DNA of 64,000 nucleotides from Melioribacteraceae bacterium (GTDB lineage Bacteria; Bacteroidota; Ignavibacteria; Ignavibacteriales; Melioribacteraceae), in the NCBI GenBank assembly GCA_022181065.1, contig BQMY01000076.1, forward strand, positions 1-64,000, written 5' to 3'. Position 1 is the stretch's first letter, and the number at the start of each line of letters is the position of its first letter. Below the pieces are notes generated by a model. That model had not been told where the DNA came from. It worked only from the letters and a program-made list of their open reading frames with translations, and ran no database searches. This document shows, one piece after another, positions 1-7,750 of the stretch. Made by a program: the position numbers and the translations under genes.

Positions 1-33
1 TGATTTTCTCATACTGAAAGATAATAAATATTA

Positions 34-561
34 GTGTATCTTTCAAGGGGACTTCACACTAGACCAGGCTATTTGTGGGAACAATCAGTTAAAATTGTAA
101 TGCAACGAGTTAGTGGAGGGAAAACACCATTAGTGGCTGCTCTTGATACAAATAAATACAAATCTTTTGCCTCAGTGAACAATATTATTTTGCGTGACAA
201 GTATTCGGATTTCTATGAGGTTATTTTGGCTTTATTAAACTCAAAACTATTGAATTGGTTTTACGCAATTAATTTTTCGAACAATTCTGAGTTAACCGTT
301 AATATTTCAAAAACTTTGCTTAGTCAATTACCAATTCCAGACCTAAATTCTATTAACAAAATCGTTCTAAATAAACTCAAGAATATCGTTTCAGTGATGT
401 TGAACAAACAATTCAAAAATAGCGAGGTTATTAAAAATAAAATAGACTTGATTGTTTACAAACTCTACAATCTCACCTACGAGGAAGTAAAAATAGTTGA
501 CCCCGGTATCGGGGAGATAATAAGTGAGGAAGAGTACGAAAAGTTTGAGATAGAGAATTGA
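34..561 (+). CDS. C-terminal fragment of a TaqI/Eco57I-type restriction-modification enzyme
   Basis: The reading frame looks like the end of a fused methyltransferase-endonuclease. The stretch LLNSKLLNWFYAI followed by LSQLPIP is typical of the TaqI-like C-terminal specificity domain, which recognises the DNA target. No methyltransferase motif (NPPY) or nuclease motif lies in the window, so the catalytic part is upstream or lost. In this frame stops at 1-3 and 22-27 block extension. Bases 2-31 instead read openly in the next frame (DFLILKDNKY) before a stop at 32, so an indel near base 30 of a once longer gene is likely. The GTG at 34 is only the first in-frame start and is probably not a true start. 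Confidence 0.6.
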   Translation: MYLSRGLHTRPGYLWEQSVKIVMQRVSGGKTPLVAALDTNKYKSFASVNNIILRDKYSDFYEVILALLNSKLLNWFYAINFSNNSELTVNISKTLLSQLPIPDLNSINKIVLNKLKNIVSVMLNKQFKNSEVIKNKIDLIVYKLYNLTYEEVKIVDPGIGEIISEEEYEKFEIEN

Positions 562-589
562 AATAATATTCACTTTTAACGAGGGAGAG

Positions 590-1192
590 TTGAAAAATTT
601 TGAAGTAAAATATGAGGGTGGGCATCTTGTTGATATCAAAACCGGCAAGAGGATATTACTAAAAAGAGGGGGTAATTTCTCCATTCTCGGTGATGATGAC
701 CAGTTTGAAGAGCATGAGCAAATTTCACTGCAAAGAAAAATAATGGATAGTAAAGAAAAGGAAACATTTCTAATCAAAAAATATAGCAATCATATACTGC
801 ACAAAATTCTGGATAGCGGGACCGTGCTCTACTATAGAATTGGTATCCCCTCCGGTGCTAAAAAAGAGCTGAATCGATTTTATTATTTTAACGCGATACT
901 TCATGAAAACCTGTACCTTAAATCAAAAGATGGTAAAAGTCTAACTCTCTGCGATTGTATGTGTAAAACTACACAATGTATAGAGTGCAACATCCAGATG
1001 TTTGAGCACGTTGAAGGGTACTCGTTAAATAATCTGTTTTCCAATATGGTAGCGTTTTACTTTCCGCTTATACGCTCCGGAGCCTGTAACGCGTTTGATA
1101 CATTCTATACCAGGGATAAACAACCGAATAAACAAGTGGCATCCATTAAATACTTACGCGAATACAGGGATGAGATAAACTCCAATCTATAA
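590..1192 (+). CDS. Hypothetical protein with a clustered-cysteine segment
   Basis: I do not recognise this 200-residue protein. It starts at TTG 590 behind a purine-rich GAGGGAGAG and follows the restriction enzyme fragment by 28 bases, so the two may be co-transcribed. The middle carries a dense cysteine cluster, CDCMCKTTQCIEC (about residues 122-134), that could bind a metal. There is no signal peptide or membrane segment. The N-terminal 60 residues are charged (GDDDQFEEHE). A role as an accessory of the neighbouring restriction system is possible from position alone and is not supported by any domain I can name. Confidence 0.6.
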   Translation: MKNFEVKYEGGHLVDIKTGKRILLKRGGNFSILGDDDQFEEHEQISLQRKIMDSKEKETFLIKKYSNHILHKILDSGTVLYYRIGIPSGAKKELNRFYYFNAILHENLYLKSKDGKSLTLCDCMCKTTQCIECNIQMFEHVEGYSLNNLFSNMVAFYFPLIRSGACNAFDTFYTRDKQPNKQVASIKYLREYRDEINSNL

Positions 1193-1338
1193 CTGATTAT
1201 TACCCAAAATCATGCTTTGCAGTCAGATAATGACCGGTGAGTGCCACGTTTATACTACAATTCAGTATTTTTATCCTTTTATGACTCCACTGCTTTTTTA
1301 TCTAGAGTGTTCTCCATGAATTCCCGAAAAACCAATAA

Positions 1339-1377
1339 AAAAAAGCCGCTTGAGGAAAAACCTCAGGCGGCTTTTTT
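1339..1377 (+). terminator. Strong hairpin terminator just ahead of the 830-aa gene
   Basis: The arms 1339-1355 and 1361-1377 pair over 17 bases with one G-T wobble around a five-A loop and end in six T, which is a textbook intrinsic terminator. The run of A on the left arm makes it potentially bidirectional. It ends only 12 bases before the Shine-Dalgarno sequence of the next gene, so there is no room for a promoter in between. It may terminate the 590-1192 gene, act as an attenuator of the next gene, or both. Confidence 0.8.
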
Positions 1378-1400
1378 CATTTTAAATATGGAGGTCTGTA

Positions 1401-3893
1401 ATGACTAACAGCAAACTGGATTTATCTCCCGTTCTATTCAACGAAAAACAGGGTGATTATTACCCTCTGTTTTTTCAAAACCCGGACTTCAATCTTACCG
1501 AGGTTAATTTCAATTCATATTACTTCGATGAGAGTGATGTGGAAAAAGAGATTCTGCAAGGGGAGCATTCATTTGCCTACCTGAGAGATAACAAGCTCAG
1601 AACCATAAACGCCAGGACAGCATCCGTTGAAAATATCCGGAACAATGAGTTCCTCTCACGGACGTGCATTGAGGTTAATACCGATAATATATTCAAAGCA
1701 GGCAAGTACCTTAGCAGGGTATTCCGCGCCACCAAATATGGCGGTTTCTACAGCGATGTTGACATACACATCAACCGCAGTGATCGATATTCAAACAAAG
1801 TAACAGATGGTATAAGTCTGATATCTGTGAAGCTGGCAAAATCACTGGGATGGGAAAAAGCCCGTGCAGGCAAGTCAGCACAGTTTACACTCTTTTACAA
1901 AGGAGGTCTTGTTAAAGGGCATTGTGTTTTATCTGATAAGATAAGTCACGATGTTGTCCTCTATGGAGAACAGAACATCAAAAGGGAGATATCCTTCGAT
2001 AGTGAAAACTGTTACATAGCCATTGAACCTGTTAAGCTTGGTAAATCACTCAGACTGGATATACAGAGTCTGCTCAACCTTTGGCCGATGTTCGGTGGTG
2101 AACAATACCTGAAGTGGGCATATAGAGGTATTGAGAAGTACAAAGAGGATTTATTCGCAGGGAGATTATCAGACTGGCTTGATGATTTCGATATGATCTC
2201 GGAAGAAAAGTATAGTCAGGAGAAATGGGTTCTCAGGAAAGCGATCTATCACAAGATTGACTATACGAGATTCCCGGGACTACTAAGAAGCGCATGGACT
2301 ATGTTCCGCTCCTCCATCATGCGATACGCTAATGATATAAATGGCACCCCTGTATTCAGGATACCTGTCCCTGAAGGGAAGAGAGCTTATCTGAGAGTAG
2401 ATTTAAGAAACCACGATGAGCATGGTAATTTCACATCCAAGCTAAGTCATGATGAAGTTGAGTTGGATAAATATGGCAACCTATGGTTTTCACCAGATAG
2501 ACTTGAGGAGGATTTGGGTATTCTTGGCGGCGCTGATCTGGATGATCTTCTTGCCCTCATACCTGTTAAAGATGGAAAAGTAATTATATACAGGAACCCC
2601 AATCAGATAGGGGAATATATAGAGAAAAATCTGATGTTGAGAGAAGTTAAGATCAGACACAACAATGAAAAAATTTCAGATTTAACTCAGAAAGAGATAT
2701 CCACAATCCCGGACAAAGCTATAATCTCTGAGGTAAGTAATAACAGTCTCTTAGGCTCATTCCTGAAAAACAGAACTGTGACTCAAAGGAAAATACATCA
2801 TTTTACCAACATCAACCTTCTCAGAACTTATAGCAGAGTAAGTAAAAACTCTGCTAATATTGGTATAACCGCTAACGCCGAGATGATACTCGCCGCGATA
2901 AGAATATCGAATGAAGCTCTGTATAAGAAACTCTCTTCAATATATAAATGGGATCTGGAGAGGATTATAGATGCTACAGTTAAAGAAGGCGCGGATTCAA
3001 AAGAAGATTTTGAAGCGATATCCGCATTGTATGAATATATTATAGAGAACAAGATATGTATTCCGGCATCCTTAAAATCCAGAGCATCAGAAAAACACAG
3101 GGGGCTTATATCGTTTGATGATAATCACCCACTTTATGAGCTTCTTGAAGCAGTTGAGTTTCTCGTCAATGAGGCCGATACCGAGATTATGGGACGTGGT
3201 ACAGTCTCATCAGGTAACAGAATTCCGGGTCGTATAGACTCACTCGATATACCAATATCAGAAATTGGTATATCGGCTATAGACAGTCAGCTATATAGTT
3301 TGGGAGTCAACTCTTTACGGAAGTATAATCGCCAGATAGCCGAGATGCTTAAATCGATAGGCTTTATCCCTCAGAACGAACGGGAGACTGCAAGGATAGA
3401 AGGAACGAGGCAGATACAGGAAGAGTTGCTGCGGAGACTAAGCAGCTTCAAAACAGAAGACAGAGTTGAGCTGGCAAAAGTTTTTGCTTACGAGATATAT
3501 AAAACCGATAGATCAGTTCATGACAGCATCTTGTGGATGTCAAATACAGATGAACTCAGAGGTACAGCCTCGGATACGATAGATATGCTCTGTGATCTGG
3601 GGTTTGGTTATAGAATCACAAAGAAAAAAGAACGCAAAAAGATTATCGCAAATGTTAAATCCTCAATGCAGGTTATTCGTATCTGGGCAAGGCATGAGAT
3701 ATCCATCGATCAATTTACTCAAATTGACATGATTCAAATTGAAGGCAACAGACTTAATCTAAACAATAAGTCATTTAGACTTGGGGACGATACACCTGTG
3801 AGCGACGGACTTTACAAGGTAAAAGAGGTTGTTCCTTATAAAAGCAGAAAAAGTAAAGGAACTTCCAAAAACAGCCTGCTTATTTATATCTAA
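1401..3893 (+). CDS. Large accessory protein, possible double-psi-beta-barrel polymerase relative
   Basis: This 830-residue protein is not one I can name with confidence. The start at ATG 1401 is set by GGAGG at 1390-1394. There is no signal peptide or membrane helix. The central part reads GGADLDDLLALIP (residues 376-388) and then RNPNQIGEY (398-406). The first resembles the catalytic loop of RNA polymerase beta-prime (NADFDGD) and of YonO/QDE-1-like polymerases, but the glycine of DxDGD is absent. The second recalls the RNP segment that flanks that loop in cellular RNA-dependent polymerases, although there it comes before the loop. About 370 residues precede this part and about 420, largely helical in look, follow. 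It sits at the head of a run of plasmid- or phage-like genes. Relation to two-barrel polymerases is a hypothesis only. Confidence 0.75.
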   Translation: MTNSKLDLSPVLFNEKQGDYYPLFFQNPDFNLTEVNFNSYYFDESDVEKEILQGEHSFAYLRDNKLRTINARTASVENIRNNEFLSRTCIEVNTDNIFKAGKYLSRVFRATKYGGFYSDVDIHINRSDRYSNKVTDGISLISVKLAKSLGWEKARAGKSAQFTLFYKGGLVKGHCVLSDKISHDVVLYGEQNIKREISFDSENCYIAIEPVKLGKSLRLDIQSLLNLWPMFGGEQYLKWAYRGIEKYKEDLFAGRLSDWLDDFDMISEEKYSQEKWVLRKAIYHKIDYTRFPGLLRSAWTMFRSSIMRYANDINGTPVFRIPVPEGKRAYLRVDLRNHDEHGNFTSKLSHDEVELDKYGNLWFSPDRLEEDLGILGGADLDDLLALIPVKDGKVIIYRNPNQIGEYIEKNLMLREVKIRHNNEKISDLTQKEISTIPDKAIISEVSNNSLLGSFLKNRTVTQRKIHHFTNINLLRTYSRVSKNSANIGITANAEMILAAIRISNEALYKKLSSIYKWDLERIIDATVKEGADSKEDFEAISALYEYIIENKICIPASLKSRASEKHRGLISFDDNHPLYELLEAVEFLVNEADTEIMGRGTVSSGNRIPGRIDSLDIPISEIGISAIDSQLYSLGVNSLRKYNRQIAEMLKSIGFIPQNERETARIEGTRQIQEELLRRLSSFKTEDRVELAKVFAYEIYKTDRSVHDSILWMSNTDELRGTASDTIDMLCDLGFGYRITKKKERKKIIANVKSSMQVIRIWARHEISIDQFTQIDMIQIEGNRLNLNNKSFRLGDDTPVSDGLYKVKEVVPYKSRKSKGTSKNSLLIYI

Positions 3894-4022
3894 CCTGCAA
3901 TCTCGCTTCTAAATTCTAGACCTCATCATAAAAAACACTTACCCTAATTTTCAAATAATCCCACGTCCATAGAACACACACTATAAAAGAACCCGCGTTG
4001 GCAAAGCTCCGTCTTGCCCCGC

Positions 4023-4069
4023 CTCCGGCGTGATGCTCCACATCTCCGGCAAGTCCTCGCGCCTCCGGC
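4023..4069 (+). repeat. Three GC-rich CTCCGGC heptamers upstream of the RHH gene
   Basis: CTCCGGC occurs at 4023-4029, 4044-4050 and 4063-4069, in a GC-rich island inside otherwise AT-rich DNA. The bases that follow (4070-4090, CCAAAGTTTTGAAATTTAGA) resemble those at 7927-7946 (GCCAAAATTTGAATTTAAAT), so this may be part of a dispersed repeat family and not an operator. It lies between the 830-aa gene and the ribbon-helix-helix gene. Confidence 0.35.
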
Positions 4070-4115
4070 CAAAGTTTTGAAATTTAGATCAATCACAAAA
4101 ATGGAGAATACCACT

Positions 4116-4286
4116 ATGTATACACCAAAAATACCCGGAGACCTTGTAAGGCGGCTATACAGGCTTAAGCAGCAAAACCGGAAGCCTATGACTGTGCTTG
4201 TAGCCGAAGCTATAGAGATATATCTAAATGAACAGGAGAGCAAAATCAGCAAGGGAGGTAAAAATGACACAGCGCAAGAAGCTTGA
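4116..4286 (+). CDS. Small ribbon-helix-helix-type DNA-binding protein
   Basis: A 56-residue protein with a short beta-strand candidate (TPKIPGDL) followed by two helices (LVRRLYRLKQQN and MTVLVAEAIEIYLNEQ), the pattern of CopG/Arc ribbon-helix-helix regulators. I chose ATG 4116 because GGAG at 4103-4106 sits nine bases ahead; ATG 4101 is the alternative and adds five residues. Its end overlaps the next gene (ATG 4264), which points to an operon. Regulators of this type usually repress their own operon or act as plasmid-maintenance or relaxosome factors; which applies here cannot be read from sequence. Confidence 0.6.
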   Translation: MYTPKIPGDLVRRLYRLKQQNRKPMTVLVAEAIEIYLNEQESKISKGGKNDTAQEA

Positions 4287-4698
4287 GCTGCAGGTAAACA
4301 GACCGACCGAGATTGAGCTGCTATATGATGAATGTGTCTCCGGACAGAATCAATATGGTGCATATTTTCTTTACGCTGTGAAGTGTAACGGGCAGGAGTA
4401 TTCGTTCTTCCCTCCCGAGAGTTTACACAAAGAGCTCGACCAATACAGACGGGGAGACAGAGTCCTAATTACTCGCTTATCCGCCTTCAGAGGCGATAAG
4501 CTGGTATCCACCTATGATACACAGGCTGTTGGTACCGCTCAAAGCAATGATAAGCCGAAAGCCGAGGCTCGAGATGACCTTTCTGGTGTAATGCTTCAGT
4601 GCTACAAGGATGCTATCAATATCAACTCTCAAATTAACGGTCTCGGTGATATTGATAAAATAGCTGTTACCTTATACATATCGAGGAGTAAACGATGA
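4264..4698 (+). CDS. OB-fold-like small protein, possible ssDNA-binding protein
   Basis: A 144-residue protein starting at ATG 4264 behind GGGAGG (4253-4258). Residues 10-80 alternate short hydrophobic strands with the pattern NQYGAYFLYAVKCNGQEYSF, then KGD-like YRRGDRVLITRL, which resembles OB-fold single-stranded DNA-binding proteins of phages and plasmids. The C-terminal part (DDLSGVMLQCYKDAININ) looks like a separate helical tail. The stop overlaps the ArdC start as ATGA, a translationally coupled arrangement. The OB-fold reading is inference from pattern, not from a signature motif. Confidence 0.55.
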   Translation: MTQRKKLELQVNRPTEIELLYDECVSGQNQYGAYFLYAVKCNGQEYSFFPPESLHKELDQYRRGDRVLITRLSAFRGDKLVSTYDTQAVGTAQSNDKPKAEARDDLSGVMLQCYKDAININSQINGLGDIDKIAVTLYISRSKR

Positions 4699-4883
4699 AG
4701 AGTAAAGAAGAGATATTTGATCAGATCAATTCAGATATTATAGCAAAGCTCGCTGCGGGTACTTTACCCTGGAGAAAGGGATGGAAAGTGAGACTCCCTG
4801 CAAATTACATCAGCCGAAAAGTATATCAGGGTATCAACTTTTTAATCTTATTTGTCAGGATTACGGTGAGCCCTATTATTTGA
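4695..4883 (+). pseudogene. ardC: ArdC-type antirestriction protein, N-terminal part before frameshift
   Basis: This frame encodes the N-terminal single-stranded-DNA-binding part of an ArdC family protein: the segments LPWRKGWK and YQGINFL match the family pattern of a PWxxGW stretch followed by YxGIN. The family continuation (an SPYWLTYxQCKKxGGHIxKGE type sequence) is found in the next frame from about 4846. The frame breaks in the T run at 4840-4844. With six T instead of five the protein would read through as GINFFNLICQDYGEPYYLTY. The gene is therefore either inactivated or carries a sequencing deletion in a homopolymer. It overlaps the upstream gene by four bases. Confidence 0.75.
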
Positions 4884-5515
4884 CTTACCTCCAGTGCAAG
4901 AAGAAAGGCGGGCATATACATAAGGGAGAGCAGGGTTTACCGATCGTCTTCTGGGACATCAGGTCGAAAGAACCTGTGTCCGAGGATGATGAACCTGAGA
5001 GTTATCCGGTTTTCAAGTACAGTATAGTGTTTAATATTGAACAGACTAATTTGATTGCGGCAGAGGCTGCAGGTAGTGAAACTGATAACCTTGCAATCCG
5101 GCAAATTTTGGAAAACCTGATTGATCAGCCGATAATAAAACATAACCCTGCAAAAGCCTATTACTCACCTGATGGTGATTACATCTCTATCCCTCCCAAG
5201 AACAATTTCTACTCTGAAGAAGAGTACTACTCAACACTACTGCACGAACTGGTGCATTGGACAGGTCACACCGGACGACTTAACAGAACTTATGGGGGCT
5301 TGCAAAGATACGCCTATGCCTATGAGGAGCTCGTAGCGGAAATTGGGAGTGCATTCCTTTGTGGTACAGTCGGTATTACGCAGCAAACTATCGATAATCA
5401 GGCAGCCTATATAGCCGGATGGCTTGACCTTATCCATGAAGAGAAGGACGCGCTCTTGAAAGCGGCCGGCGATGCTCAGAAAGCTGTGGGTTATATCATT
5501 TCACACAAAAACTAG
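4781..5515 (+). pseudogene. ardC: ArdC-type antirestriction protein, main part after frameshift
   Basis: From about 4846 this frame carries the bulk of ArdC: TYLQCKKKGGHIHKGEQG, then a zinc metallopeptidase-like C-terminal domain with HELVHWTGH (near 5240-5266) and the downstream glutamate helix AYEELVAEIGSAFLCG. ArdC proteins of plasmids and integrative elements protect incoming DNA from restriction. The first residues of this open frame, before LICQDYGEP, are an out-of-frame reading of the N-terminal part. Real homologues join both frames into one protein of about 270 residues. Confidence in the family is high; whether the gene is alive depends on the single missing T upstream. Confidence 0.8.
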
Positions 5516-5638
5516 CTGATTTTGTATGATCTGAACGATTTTGAGTGTGATTTGACCAAAATGATGATTGACCTGTCCAATACCCATCCTCACCTTTAGA
5601 GCATAAATAAAATTTACAAACAATCTAAAGGAGTGAAG

Positions 5639-5806
5639 ATGGAATATATCTCAATCTCTGAAGCGGCCGAAATCCTTGAGGTTTCCAGAAGTTATATCTG
5701 GCAGCTAGTTAGACAGAGCCGTCTCGAAGCACAGAAAATCGGGAATACGTACATAGTCTCGAAAGCCAGTCTGCTCAATTTCAAGGAGGAGCGGAATGGA
5801 TTATAG
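5639..5806 (+). CDS. Excisionase-family helix-turn-helix protein
   Basis: A 55-codon gene beginning ATG 5639 behind AAAGGAG. The protein opens MEYISISEAAEILEVSRSYI, then WQLVRQSRLEAQKIG and IVSKASLLNF. This is the winged MerR/excisionase-type HTH (HTH_17) seen in Xis-like directionality factors and small regulators of mobile elements. It ends inside the first codons of the next gene (ATG 5796), so the two are coupled. The 120 bases upstream contain two copies of ATTTGACC/ATTGACC (around 5551-5573) that could be promoter or binding elements, but I see no well-spaced -10. Confidence 0.8.
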   Translation: MEYISISEAAEILEVSRSYIWQLVRQSRLEAQKIGNTYIVSKASLLNFKEERNGL

Positions 5807-6230
5807 GGTACTCAATAACTTCAAATGGGCTGAGTATCTCGATGATTCGGTCCCGTTTAATAGTCGGCTGATGTCTTCAACTATAACATCTGAACATAAT
5901 CCGATATTTGAGATGGTAGAGGATTTTTACGGCAGGCTTCCACTACAACGCCCTGATTATACCATCTCAAAGAAGAAGGCAGCTATGGAGAATATAATCA
6001 CCAATCTTTTACTGGCTGCAGACAAGGAGAAGGTTGTTTCGATAAGCAGAGACAGGAATAGATATTCAGCATCTACCTATCCTCACTACGCATACAGCAA
6101 TATCATTAAGATGGTTGACGCGCTTAAGCAATACGGCTTTATTAAAGAGGCTTGTGGATTCTATGATGCCGATAGCGGAAATGGGCATCAGATAAACTAC
6201 TTGCTGAGTATGACTACTATAAGCTGGTGA
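5796..6230 (+). CDS. Palm-polymerase-like protein, N-terminal part before a frameshift
   Basis: This is the N-terminal portion of the polymerase-like protein that continues in 6227-7174. It starts at ATG 5796 behind AGGAGG. A helical domain with basic stretches (SISRDRNRYS, DALKQYGFIKE) looks like the nucleic-acid-binding front part. After GFYDADSGNG (to about 6183) the frame runs into an unrelated tail ending TTISW. If one G were added to the GGG at 6183-6185, the reading would continue as NGASDKLLAEYDYYKL and straight into the next open frame with no start codon needed. I therefore read 5796-7174 as one gene of about 459 residues with a one-base deletion. Confidence 0.65.
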   Translation: MDYRVLNNFKWAEYLDDSVPFNSRLMSSTITSEHNPIFEMVEDFYGRLPLQRPDYTISKKKAAMENIITNLLLAADKEKVVSISRDRNRYSASTYPHYAYSNIIKMVDALKQYGFIKEACGFYDADSGNGHQINYLLSMTTISW

Positions 6231-7174
6231 GTAAATACAATTGTTTTGATTTTGGAACGGACCAAACAGAAACCCAACTGTATGGATGGAAGCTTTTTGA
6301 GAAGCTTCCATCTAAACAACTGATTGTGCTTAGAAGCTCAGGTGATGAGAAGCATAACTTGAACTTTGAGCTTACCGATCAGATCAGAGAGATGGATAGG
6401 CACCTGAATGAATATAATGAACTTGTGGCATGCTCAGATATAAAGGCACCGCTTACATCCATCCTGGGGAAAGAGGAGAAGAGAAGGTTAAGGGCTTATA
6501 GGGCGGATGGGGCCATTACTAAGAAAAACTTTTGGGAGGACGCTCGAATTAACCTGGACTGCAGGGTTTACAGGGTTTTTAATGATGGCTCTTTTGATAA
6601 AGGCGGGAGATTCTATGGGGCTGAATACCAGAAATTCGATGAGAGAGAGCGGGAGCCGATAGAGATCAATAACTCTCCTACCGTAGAAATTGATTTTGCA
6701 GGCCTTCACATTAATATGCTCTATAACATACAAGGGCTTCCAACTGTTGAAGACCCTTATGCCGTTTTTGAGGACTCTCCTCTAAGAAAGCTATTTAAGA
6801 AAGCTTTATTGATCATTCTCAATGCTGACAGTAGAAGAGGAGCGGTTGCGGCCTTCAACAAAGGGCTCAAGAGCGATTCTGAGGCACTTTCACTACTAAA
6901 GGCACACAATATTTCTGCCAAGAAAATATTCGGCCTCATAGACGCTTATTTTAGCTCAATAAGTCACTACTTCTATTCTGGTATCGGGCTGGAGCTAATG
7001 AATAAAGATTCCATTATTGCTGAGGCAGTCCTAAAATACTTCACTGAAAAAGGCATCCCATGCCTATGCGTTCATGACAGCTTTATTGTAGAGAAGCAGT
7101 ATTCTGATAAGCTCAAAGAGGTCATGTCTGACGCGTACTACAACCAATTCAAATTTATCCCCTACCTAAAATGA
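6227..7174 (+). CDS. Palm-polymerase-like protein, catalytic part (family A-like motifs)
   Basis: The 315-residue frame begins at a GTG overlapping the previous stop but is better seen as the second half of the same gene. Its layout resembles a family A or T7-like palm: VEIDFAGLH (Asp156, His161) as motif A; a lysine- and arginine-rich helix, LRKLFKKALLIILNAD (186-201), where motif B would lie; and VHDSF (282-286) as motif C. GRFYGAEYQKF precedes motif A and KDSIIAEAVLKYF follows the helix. Related, usually unannotated proteins occur on plasmids and phages as I recall them. Polymerase activity is inferred from motif order alone; the fingers and thumb would be much reduced. Confidence 0.65.
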   Translation: MSKYNCFDFGTDQTETQLYGWKLFEKLPSKQLIVLRSSGDEKHNLNFELTDQIREMDRHLNEYNELVACSDIKAPLTSILGKEEKRRLRAYRADGAITKKNFWEDARINLDCRVYRVFNDGSFDKGGRFYGAEYQKFDEREREPIEINNSPTVEIDFAGLHINMLYNIQGLPTVEDPYAVFEDSPLRKLFKKALLIILNADSRRGAVAAFNKGLKSDSEALSLLKAHNISAKKIFGLIDAYFSSISHYFYSGIGLELMNKDSIIAEAVLKYFTEKGIPCLCVHDSFIVEKQYSDKLKEVMSDAYYNQFKFIPYLK

Positions 7175-7184
7175 GGAGCCTACA

Positions 7185-7667
7185 ATGAAATACATTGAGA
7201 ACAAAGAATACACATTTCCGGAACAAGCAAATAAAGGAATGGAGATTTTATATACCGTAGATAAGAATGGCTGCTGGAATTGCAGATCTCATAGCAAGGA
7301 TAAAGATGGTTACTGCAGAATATCAAGAAAGGGACTCCAAACACGCATCCATCGATATATATTTATCTTACTGAATGGTAAACTAGGTGACGATATGGTT
7401 GTGCGTCATGTTTGCGATAATCCGGGCTGTATAAATCCAGAACACCTCGTAGCTGGAACAAATGATGATAACGTAAGAGATAGAGTGGAAAGAGGTCGAA
7501 GTGCCCAAGGCGAAAATCATGGTAGAGCAAAGTTCACAGAAAAGGATATTTATGACATCAGGAAGAATCCTAAACCCAATATTACCGAACTGGCAAAAGT
7601 ATACGATGTCGCCACGCATACAATAAGAGATATTTTACAAAGGAGGACTTGGAGACAAGTTGTATGA
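7185..7667 (+). CDS. HNH homing-type endonuclease
   Basis: A 160-residue protein with a phage-type HNH module: RIHRYIFILLNG, then RHVCDNPGCINPEHLVAGT with paired cysteines and the final histidine, then DNVRDRVERGRSAQGENHGRAK, the tail usual for free-standing homing endonucleases. The C-terminal ITELAKVYDVATHTIRDIL is a small helix-turn-helix for DNA recognition. It starts at ATG 7185 behind GAGGAG, ten bases after the polymerase-like gene. Such enzymes spread themselves by cutting the allele that lacks them; this one closes the co-directional run of the element. Confidence 0.85.
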   Translation: MKYIENKEYTFPEQANKGMEILYTVDKNGCWNCRSHSKDKDGYCRISRKGLQTRIHRYIFILLNGKLGDDMVVRHVCDNPGCINPEHLVAGTNDDNVRDRVERGRSAQGENHGRAKFTEKDIYDIRKNPKPNITELAKVYDVATHTIRDILQRRTWRQVV

Positions 7668-7750
7668 TTTATGGCTAGGCAAAAAGCTGTCCCAAAAGTT
7701 GGCAAATGGGGGTGAAATCCACCATAAGTCACCTAAATAAAAGAGGACAA

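Noticed and set aside
3944-4363. Minus-strand open frame of 139 codons
   Set aside because: It runs through the GC-rich repeat and opposite the RHH and OB-like genes, which have good ribosome sites and overlaps on the plus strand.
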